This document shows, piece after piece, positions 6,097 through 11,258 of a stretch of 11,258 nt of DNA. The notes below the pieces were generated by a model, which was given only the letters and a program-made list of their open reading frames with translations, ran no database searches and was not told where the DNA came from. Made by a program: the position numbers and the translations under genes. The stretch is from Methanobrevibacter sp. (GTDB lineage Archaea; Methanobacteriota; Methanobacteria; Methanobacteriales; Methanobacteriaceae): the NCBI GenBank assembly GCA_009784145.1, contig WRCI01000041.1, forward strand, positions 1 through 11,258, written 5' to 3'. Numbering within the stretch: the first letter of the stretch is position 1; the number at the start of each line of letters is the position of its first letter.

Positions 6097-6279
6097 AAAA
6101 CAAATAAAACATAATAATTAAAACAATCCCTTCAAAATAAATAAAACACAATAATTAAAACAATTTCCTCAAAATAAATAAAACACAATAATTAAAACAA
6201 TGACAATTAAAACAATTCCTTCGAAACAATTAAAACATTAGTAGTTAAAATAATCCTCTTAAAACAATTCAAACATTAT
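6090..6279 (-). repeat. Tandem array of ~37-nt leader units upstream of pheA
   Basis: Units: 6090-6127, 6128-6164, 6165-6201, a 15-nt partial at 6202-6216, 6217-6254, and a degenerate one at 6255-6279. On the minus strand each full unit reads approximately ATTGTTTTAATTATTGTG, then TTTTATTTATTTTGA, then a purine run (GGAGG, AGGG, GGAA, AGGA). Units 2 and 3 are nearly identical. Each therefore carries a Shine-Dalgarno-like word, but only the one next to pheA is positioned for use. There are no unique spacers, so it is not CRISPR. Confidence 0.75.
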
Positions 6280-6296
6280 CCTAATAAAATAACATT

Positions 6297-6329
6297 AAAA
6301 AAAATAATATTAAAGAAAAAAATAAAAAA
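6297..6329 (-). terminator. Multiple T-run terminator after the 273-aa CBS gene
   Basis: On the minus strand runs of six, seven and eight T (6324-6329, 6316-6322, 6297-6304) begin about 18 nt past the stop. Consecutive T-runs like this are a typical euryarchaeal termination pattern. They separate the CBS gene from pheA, whose promoter should lie between here and the leader repeats. Confidence 0.55.
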
Positions 6330-6347
6330 GAATTGAAATATAGTTAA

Positions 6348-7169
6348 CTATCCCTCTTCTAATTCAACAATCAAATCAAGTAAATCAGATTGAGTTACAA
6401 TTCCAACAACTTGATCCTTTTCATTTACAATAGGATAACCATTATAACCAGTTTCTAGCATAGCTTTGGCAATATCGCTTATAGTGGATTCTAAAGACAT
6501 TGTTACTACATTTCTAGACATGACCTCTTCTACAAGTAAATTTTTAATTTGTGCTTGTTTATATTTATCTGGAACATGCTTTCTAAATGAAGTTAAAGCT
6601 CTAGCTATATCTTTAGAAGTTAAAATACCTCCAAGTGAGTCATTTTCATTTATTAAAAGTCTTCCAATTTTAGAATCTAACATGACTCTCCTTGCATGAA
6701 TCAGTCTATCATCAGCAGAAACAGAAATTATTTCCCCACTCATTATATCTTCAGCTAATATTCTCTCATATGCTTTTCCTTTGCATATATCTATGAAATC
6801 GAATTTAGTAATTATTCCTACTAATTCATCATCAACTATAACTGGTAAAGCACCAATATTTTTTTCAAGAATTAATTTAGCTGCATTAGCTACAGACATG
6901 GTTTCATCAGCAGTTATTACATTTTTTTCCATTACTGTAGAAATGTGAAAGTGAGATGGTGCTAAATTCCCATATTTAGAAGAACCTAACTTAATAGCTA
7001 TGTCTTTTTCTGAAGTTATTCCTACTAATTCCTTTTCATGATTTTCATTGGTGTTAATAACCGGTATTCTTGATATTTTATGTTTTTTCATTAGTCTAAG
7101 AGCATCACAAATGTTTTGATCTTTGTCTATAGTCATAAGCTCTTCTGACATTAAATTTTTTATTTGCAT
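6348..7169 (-). CDS. Four-CBS-domain protein (273 aa)
   Basis: Stand-alone regulatory-type protein made only of CBS repeats, with no enzyme domain: CBS1 about 5-60 (SEELMTIDKDQNICDAL ... LVGITSEKDIA), CBS2 about 77-129 (VMEKNVITADETMSV ... LVGIITKFDFI), CBS3 about 138-192 (DIMSGEIISVSADDRL ... LGGILTSKDIA) and CBS4 about 214-267 (EVMSRNVVTMSLESTI ... VVGIVTQSDLL). Each ends in the G-I-x-T-x-x-D pattern whose Thr and Asp commonly contact the ribose of adenine nucleotides. Paired CBS domains usually bind AMP/ATP or SAM; the ligand and target cannot be read from the sequence. It is soluble, with no signal or membrane segment. GGTGA (7174-7178) 4 nt before the ATG fixes the start. The gene lies 230 nt after a second four-CBS gene on the same strand and is followed by strong T-runs, so it may be transcribed separately. 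Confidence 0.9.
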   Translation of the reverse strand: MQIKNLMSEELMTIDKDQNICDALRLMKKHKISRIPVINTNENHEKELVGITSEKDIAIKLGSSKYGNLAPSHFHISTVMEKNVITADETMSVANAAKLILEKNIGALPVIVDDELVGIITKFDFIDICKGKAYERILAEDIMSGEIISVSADDRLIHARRVMLDSKIGRLLINENDSLGGILTSKDIARALTSFRKHVPDKYKQAQIKNLLVEEVMSRNVVTMSLESTISDIAKAMLETGYNGYPIVNEKDQVVGIVTQSDLLDLIVELEEG

Positions 7170-7275
7170 ATTATCACCACTTAAATCAAATTAATATATT
7201 TAACAAAAAATAAAATAATAAAAAAATTATTGTAAATTAAAATTATTTACTAATATTAGATATATTCCTCTAAAT

Positions 7276-7348
7276 TATAACTATTATATCTAGTATAACT
7301 ATTATATCTAGTATAACTATTATATCTAGTATAATTATTATAAACTAG
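7276..7348. repeat. 18-nt tandem repeat between the two CBS genes
   Basis: Three perfect copies of TATAACTATTATATCTAG (7276-7293, 7294-7311, 7312-7329) and a diverged fourth (7330-7348). On the minus strand each unit reads CTAGATATAATAGTTATA and so contains a TATA-like word, about 110-160 nt upstream of the 273-aa CBS gene. A promoter role is possible but unproven. Confidence 0.85.
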
Positions 7349-7399
7349 CTTTAGAACATTCCTTAAATTAAGTTCAATAGTTTTTAAAATGTTCTTAAA

Positions 7400-8350
7400 T
7401 TAGGATTTGTGAATAGCTTTTAAGATATCTTTTTCTGTTACAATACCTAATAGCTCCCCATTTTTAACAACTGGAACTCCACCAATATTTTTTTCCTCTA
7501 ATATTTCACATAAATCTCCAACACGAGTTAATGGATCTACAGTTACAACATCATCTTCCATTATTTCAGTTATTTTAGTATCTAATACTTCTAAAGCACT
7601 AGTAGATTTCATTTTACTGAATAATTTATTATCTCCTAAAAACTTTAAAACATCATTAGAAGTTACAATTCCTTCTAATATTTCTTTTTCTCCATGAACT
7701 GCACTGTCTTCTTTTGTTTTGCCCACAATTGGGATTCTTCTTAAATGATTTCTAACCATTATTTTTGAAGCTCCTTCAATAGGTGTTCCAGGAGTGGTTG
7801 TAATAACCTGAGTTGTCATATAATCTTTAACTAATTCATCTGTTAAGACACCTGCCATAGCTAATGCAAAGTCTCTTTCAGTAATAATTCCAACTATTTT
7901 ATCATTATCATCTACAATAGGAAGGGCTCCAACATTATATTCTAACATCAGACTAATGCAATCATTAATTGAATCTTTATTTTTCAAGAATTTAACATCC
8001 CTAGTCATAATTTCTCTTACAGATTCATTAATAGCTGCTAAAAAGTTATCATCATACTTTTCTTCCATGATTTTGAATTTATCTCCACCACCTAAAAAAT
8101 TTAGTATATCCATAGCTGTTACTATCCCTAAAAGCTTTTCAGAACCAGGGTCAGTTATTGGAAGTCTTCTGAATTTGTGATTTACCATAACTTCGGCAAC
8201 TTCTTTAATACTAATAGTTGGCTGGACAGTAATGACATCTTTTTTAGCTAATGTCATTATATCGCCTTCACGTTCTGAAACTCTGCTTTCATGTTCTATA
8301 GATCCACGGTCCATAGATTTTCTTAAGTTTATGGCACTTTTGTCTTTCAT
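7400..8350 (-). CDS. Four-CBS-domain protein (316 aa)
   Basis: Second CBS-only protein. A polar N-terminal extension (1-33, with MDRGSIEHESRVSEREGDIM) precedes four CBS domains: about 36-86 (KKDVITVQPTISIKEVAEVM ... LLGIVTAMDIL), 112-164 (REIMTRDVKFLKNKDSINDC ... IVGIITERDFA), 174-236 (VKDYMTTQVITTTPGTPIEG ... LEGIVTSNDVL) and 260-313 (ITEIMEDDVVTVDPLTRVGD ... LLGIVTEKDIL). All four keep the G-I-V/I-T-x-x-D nucleotide-contact pattern, so two adenine-nucleotide- or SAM-binding CBS pairs are expected; the target is unknown. It resembles its neighbour in architecture but not closely in residues, so it is an old duplication or only a family member. GAGGTG (8356-8361) just before the ATG supports this start. 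No membrane or enzyme domain is present. Confidence 0.9.
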   Translation of the reverse strand: MKDKSAINLRKSMDRGSIEHESRVSEREGDIMTLAKKDVITVQPTISIKEVAEVMVNHKFRRLPITDPGSEKLLGIVTAMDILNFLGGGDKFKIMEEKYDDNFLAAINESVREIMTRDVKFLKNKDSINDCISLMLEYNVGALPIVDDNDKIVGIITERDFALAMAGVLTDELVKDYMTTQVITTTPGTPIEGASKIMVRNHLRRIPIVGKTKEDSAVHGEKEILEGIVTSNDVLKFLGDNKLFSKMKSTSALEVLDTKITEIMEDDVVTVDPLTRVGDLCEILEEKNIGGVPVVKNGELLGIVTEKDILKAIHKS

Positions 8351-8914
8351 ATATACACCTCAAAATATAAACCATGTATTTAAAATTAATTGATTATATT
8401 ATTTTATATTCAAATATTTTTCATATTCCTATACATTATATTTATTAATATTTATTAAAATCTATAAATACACATAATATCTACCAATATAGATTAAAAT
8501 CTATAAATATATATTAATATTCTATTATAATCAGTTATATTCTTATTTCATTACATTGTTTATATTTTTTATATTCTATTACATTTTATTCAGTAAATCT
8601 ATTGATTTAATTAATAATATTGAGTAAGTTATTAAATATTATTCTTTTCATTATTATAGTTATAGGTTTAGAATAATTATTAATTATAATTATATAATTC
8701 CTATAAAATATCTTTTACTATTTTATAATACATATCATCTAATTAATTTATAATTTTATAAATAAAATTATTATAATATAATAACTTTTACAATAATTAA
8801 TTTTAATAAAAATAATCAAAAATTAATTTACAATAAGTAACAAATCATGAAAACTACAACAAATCATGAAAACTACAACAAATAATCAACAAATCATAAA
8901 TCCACAATAAATAA
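8351..8914. other. Non-coding AT-rich gap between queE and the 316-aa CBS gene
   Basis: No reading frame, tRNA or GC island is seen. A 17-nt direct repeat, ATTAAAATCTATAAATA, occurs at 8454-8470 and 8493-8509. The right end holds the tandem repeat behind queE. The promoter of the CBS gene should lie in roughly 8370-8420, but no single TATA box stands out from the background. Confidence 0.65.
8839..8876. repeat. 19-nt tandem duplication downstream of queE
   Basis: AACAAATCATGAAAACTAC occurs twice in perfect tandem (8839-8857, 8858-8876), followed by decayed partial copies to about 8905, near the queE stop at 8915. Confidence 0.8.
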
Positions 8915-9640
8915 TCATTTAATATTTAACAATTTATGAGTTTGTGGAATAAGCAAAACTTCCATACATTCCCCAATAATTTCAGAAAAAACAAATAATT
9001 TTTTATTTTGATTTGTCCACTGGCTTAATGGACTTGAAGGTTGAATTACACACATAATATCTAATTTAGATTCAACGTTTTCCATGATTTTATTTATCAT
9101 GTTTTTAATAGTACTTGTTTTTGAAGAAGGCAGGACAACCATTTTACAATATAGTTCTTTATTATGATTTATTAAAAATTTTAGTGATTTGATTTCATTT
9201 TCAAAAATATCTTCATGTGTTTTCTCATCATCAAAATGTTCTGGGAGTTTAATATCTAAAGACACACAATCAATTCCAACAAGTTTAGCTAATGATTCAG
9301 GCAAAGTACCATTTGTTTCTAACATAAACTTAATATTAATTTTTCCAAATTCAGAGAATTTTATTTTTTCAATTAATTTGTTAATGAACTCTACATATAA
9401 AAGAGGTTCTCCACCTGTAAAAGAAATAGAATGTAAATCAGGACTTATTAAATTTTTTATATCCTCCAAAATTTCATCTACAGTCATTAAAGTTCCAAAG
9501 TCCTTAGATTGGCTTTCTTGAGTATCACAGTAATTACAAGACAAATTACATCCAGAAAAACGAATGAATATTTGTCTTCTACCAATCCATGCTCCTTCAC
9601 CTTGAAAACTTGAAAAAATCTCTACAATTGGTGCTTTCAT
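8915..9640 (-). CDS. queE: 7-carboxy-7-deazaguanine synthase (radical SAM)
   Basis: Radical-SAM ring contraction of 6-carboxy-5,6,7,8-tetrahydropterin to 7-carboxy-7-deazaguanine, on the preQ0 route to archaeosine in tRNA. The 241-aa product shows IFSSFQGEGAWIGRRQIFIR (8-27, the QueE substrate-binding opening), the 4Fe-4S cluster motif as C31-x3-C35-x2-C38 in GCNLSCNYCD, FTGGEPLL (74-81), LETNGT, the KMVVLPSS strand, IQPSSP and the C-terminal IPQTHKLL. All are QueE hallmarks and the length is usual. It starts 23 nt after the queD stop on the same strand, so the two consecutive pathway enzymes are almost certainly co-transcribed. The ribosome binding site is weak (AAAGGT about 9 nt before the ATG), but there is no better start because the ATG is only five codons before the conserved IFSSFQGEG. 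QueC, the next enzyme, is not in the window. Confidence 0.95.
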   Translation of the reverse strand: MKAPIVEIFSSFQGEGAWIGRRQIFIRFSGCNLSCNYCDTQESQSKDFGTLMTVDEILEDIKNLISPDLHSISFTGGEPLLYVEFINKLIEKIKFSEFGKINIKFMLETNGTLPESLAKLVGIDCVSLDIKLPEHFDDEKTHEDIFENEIKSLKFLINHNKELYCKMVVLPSSKTSTIKNMINKIMENVESKLDIMCVIQPSSPLSQWTNQNKKLFVFSEIIGECMEVLLIPQTHKLLNIK

Positions 9641-9663
9641 TTAGTCAAAACCTTTAAAAATAA

Positions 9664-10218
9664 TTAGCTAATTTTTTTAAAACAAGCTCCTTGACCTATT
9701 CCTTCATTTACACATACAGAAACAGAATCAATTTCATGTTCTTTTTTCATTAATTCTTCAAAAAGAATATTTGCAAAATATTGAGACATTTCTTCAGCAG
9801 AAGAATGTTTTAATGGAAGAAGAACACAATCTTCCATAGGAATTTTATATTCTTTATTTTTAATAGAAAATTCAACATAGTCTTTATTACAAAAGTCAAG
9901 AACAGATAACTCATTAGAATCTATATTTTCATTATTATCAAGAGATTTTCCAGAACTATCTACTCCTTTAAATTTCATATTTTGATTATTAATTGGGATT
10001 AATAATCTATGATCTAACTTTTTACAAATAGATCTAACAATCGTTTTTACATCTTTAAAATCAGTTACAAATTCATAATTGCCAGTTCTTTCTCCTATAA
10101 TTTCTACATCAACAAAGTAAGAATGTCCATGAATAAAACCACATGAAGAGTGTGCAGGTATAATATGAGCAGATGAAAATCTTAATCCTGCATTTATTCC
10201 ATTAATCATTATTTTCAT
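9664..10218 (-). CDS. queD: 6-carboxy-tetrahydropterin synthase (QueD/PTPS family)
   Basis: Converts dihydroneopterin triphosphate to 6-carboxy-5,6,7,8-tetrahydropterin, the substrate of QueE. Zinc ligands are visible as H18 (FSSAH), H30 and H32. The catalytic cysteine is C26, spaced as CxxxHGH, the arrangement typical of QueD rather than of eukaryotic PTPS. The D69-H70 pair (LDHRLLIP) and a C-terminal Glu (E172 in [12 protein letters not shown]) complete the site. At 184 aa it is much longer than the 120-140 aa of bacterial QueD. The excess is a Asn/Ser/Asp-rich stretch (about 77-105) and the segment after it, before the conserved [12 protein letters not shown] helix (about 138-149). AAGGAG (10226-10231) 7 nt before the ATG supports the start over the Met at residue 4. 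It lies between the DUF366-like gene (62-nt gap) and queE (23-nt gap). Because of the CxxxHGH motif and the QueE neighbour, QueD is preferred over a folate-type PTPS-III. Confidence 0.93.
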   Translation of the reverse strand: MKIMINGINAGLRFSSAHIIPAHSSCGFIHGHSYFVDVEIIGERTGNYEFVTDFKDVKTIVRSICKKLDHRLLIPINNQNMKFKGVDSSGKSLDNNENIDSNELSVLDFCNKDYVEFSIKNKEYKIPMEDCVLLPLKHSSAEEMSQYFANILFEELMKKEHEIDSVSVCVNEGIGQGACFKKIS

Positions 10219-10280
10219 ATTTTTACTCCTTATGTTTAAAATATTATTATTTATTAATATTTACAATAAATTATTAATAT

Positions 10281-10988
10281 TTACAATAAATTAGTTTTAC
10301 TAATATCTAATTCAATATCTATTAATTCATTTATGTAATTTGTAACAATATTGTTTATTAAATTCATCAAATTATCATTATTAAATATTTTATTAGCTAA
10401 TTCAAAAAGTCCAATTGTATCTATATCATCTGGTGTTCCATCACTACTAAGATTAATACCTAGATGTATTTTCATGGAACTAATAGAAACAGTAGCTATC
10501 GAAACTGTAAGTTTATTCAAATCAGCACCATCAATAAACCCAATACCCTCAGTCAAATCAATATTCACATTCAAATCAGTGCCATCACTCAAATCAGTAC
10601 TCTCAATCAAATCAATATCCTCATTCAAATCTTCCTTAGAATTTGAAATTATATAAATATCATCACCTTTACGGATAGAGTTGATTCCTTTTTTAGCTAA
10701 TTCTTCTTTTAAAATCATTACTAATAATCTTTGTCGCATATAAGCTATTCTTAAGTTAGCTGGTTGTATATCAAAATGTTCAACTATAAAATGAATCATA
10801 TTGTCAGATTTGATTTCTAAATTAATATCTTCAAAATCTTTAAGATGTTCAGGATAAATATCCATTGGACCTATCCAAGTTATAATACTAGAACCTTTAA
10901 TTCCAAATGATTTAAAAGCCCAAGATTTTTCAATCTGACTTCCATCGTATTTCAAAGCTTTATTGATATGTTTATGAGTTATTTCCAT
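10281..10988 (-). CDS. DUF366-like archaeal protein with a hexapeptide-repeat insert
   Basis: I recognise this with moderate confidence as the archaeal DUF366 family, which has no established function. The conserved-looking core is residues 1-113: [31 protein letters not shown], a stretch ending IHFIVEHFD, then [21 protein letters not shown] and RKGDDIYI. It resumes after about 160 with [27 protein letters not shown]. Between them, residues about 116-158 are an acidic tandem repeat of six residues, variants of xDLxxx, coded by seven 18-nt units. That explains why the product (235 aa) is longer than I would expect for the family. No membrane segment or signal is seen. It is the first gene of a tight run with queD and queE, which suggests a role in deazaguanine/archaeosine metabolism by association only. 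The ribosome binding site is weak (GTGGAATT just before the ATG). Confidence 0.75.
   Translation of the reverse strand: MEITHKHINKALKYDGSQIEKSWAFKSFGIKGSSIITWIGPMDIYPEHLKDFEDINLEIKSDNMIHFIVEHFDIQPANLRIAYMRQRLLVMILKEELAKKGINSIRKGDDIYIISNSKEDLNEDIDLIESTDLSDGTDLNVNIDLTEGIGFIDGADLNKLTVSIATVSISSMKIHLGINLSSDGTPDDIDTIGLFELANKIFNNDNLMNLINNIVTNYINELIDIELDISKTNLL
10517..10642 (-). repeat. Seven 18-nt in-frame repeats inside the DUF366-like gene
   Basis: Units start at 10517, 10535, 10553, 10571, 10589, 10607 and 10625. All but the second begin TCAAATC on the plus strand. They encode a degenerate acidic hexapeptide array on the minus strand (for example [18 protein letters not shown]). The 18-nt period keeps the frame, so copy number can change without breaking the protein. 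Confidence 0.85.
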
Positions 10989-11037
10989 ATTAATTCCACA
11001 AATAATAAAAGTTCAATACAAATAATTGCTAATAATC

Positions 11038-11120
11038 TCTATAAAATTATAATTAATTAAGACTTCTATAAAATAATAAATTAATTAAAAATTCTATAAA
11101 ATAATAATTTATTAAATTTA
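11038..11120 (-). repeat. ~28-nt tandem repeat upstream of the DUF366-queD-queE operon
   Basis: Units 11038-11064, 11065-11092 and 11093-11120 each begin TCTATAAAA on the plus strand, which is TTTTATAGA on the minus strand, a TATA-like word. The nearest copy lies about 50 nt before the ATG and, with a start 26 nt further on, would give a leader of about 30 nt. The nearest copy is therefore the best promoter candidate for the operon. Confidence 0.55.
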
Positions 11121-11226
11121 GTATATTTTAATAAACTATAAAATAATATATGAATTTAGATATTATTATAATTATACTTAATAAATATACTTAATAAAAT
11201 TACTTTAATAAAATATATCAATTATA

Positions 11227-11258
11227 ATTTTATAATAATATTTTATAATAATATTTTA
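11227..11258. repeat. 13-nt tandem repeat at the window edge
   Basis: ATTTTATAATAAT occurs at 11227-11239 and 11240-11252, with a partial third copy running off the end of the window. Confidence 0.7.

Noticed and set aside
6090..6279. Possible CRISPR array upstream of pheA (regular ~37-nt units)
   Set aside because: The units are directly abutting with no unique spacers and no cas genes nearby; it is a plain tandem repeat.
6466..6699. Plus-strand frame opposite the 273-aa CBS gene
   Set aside because: Antisense to well-formed CBS domains, with no recognisable motif.
7956..8180. Plus-strand frame opposite the 316-aa CBS gene
   Set aside because: Antisense to conserved CBS motifs; no ribosome binding site.
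9189..9521. 110-codon plus-strand frame opposite queE
   Set aside because: Antisense to the conserved radical-SAM core; its amino-acid make-up is what the queE complement gives.
10351..10656. Plus-strand Ser/Ile-rich frames opposite the DUF366-like gene
   Set aside because: They arise from the antisense of the 18-nt repeat; repeat-derived composition and no start signals.

Overview
The window is a very AT-rich stretch of a euryarchaeal chromosome, most like Methanobacteriales (Methanobrevibacter or a close relative). The evidence is an archaeal fibrillarin-like methyltransferase, a fused archaeal CoaBC, archaeal preQ0 genes beside a DUF366-type protein, stand-alone four-CBS-domain proteins, TATA-box-like rather than -35/-10 promoters, T-run terminators and purine-rich ribosome binding sites. 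The genus is an inference. No phage, IS element, CRISPR array, tRNA or rRNA is visible.

Layout: flpA (71-775) is the only protein gene on the plus strand. A 1 kb gap (776-1775) follows, between the convergent 3' ends of flpA and coaBC. It contains a compact, comparatively GC-rich island (about 1242-1348) that folds into a long interrupted hairpin. A TATA-like box lies in front of it and a T-run behind it, so it is a candidate free-standing non-coding RNA gene that I cannot assign to a family. Everything else is on the minus strand. From right to left it reads: a DUF366-like gene, queD and queE (10988-8915, a preQ0/archaeosine operon); two adjacent four-CBS-domain proteins (8350-7400 and 7169-6348); pheA (about 6082-5231, prephenate dehydratase); a one-TM protein with a long Gly/Ser tail followed by a PsbP-like lipoprotein (4539-3143, a probable envelope pair); and coaBC (2999-1776, coenzyme A synthesis).

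Two themes run through the window. First, the intergenic DNA is full of short tandem and direct repeats with units of roughly 13-38 nt. Several units carry TATA-like or Shine-Dalgarno-like words, and some run into the 3' ends of genes. In-frame repeats of the same style appear as Asn/Asp/Ser/Gly-rich linkers or tails inside proteins (CoaBC, the DUF366-like protein, the Gly/Ser protein). Second, pheA has an excellent ribosome binding site but no ATG, GTG or TTG in frame before its conserved N-terminus. Its most likely start is an AUA codon, or else there is a one-base deletion in an A-run. The Gly/Ser protein shows a weaker version of the same pattern.

How the genes work together: QueD and QueE are consecutive steps from dihydroneopterin triphosphate to 7-carboxy-7-deazaguanine, the route to archaeosine in tRNA. 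QueC is not in the window. FlpA is the catalytic subunit of the C/D-guided 2'-O-methylation enzyme; its usual partner Nop5 could lie just left of the window. PheA and CoaBC are housekeeping biosynthetic enzymes. The CBS proteins are probably nucleotide or SAM sensors with unknown targets.
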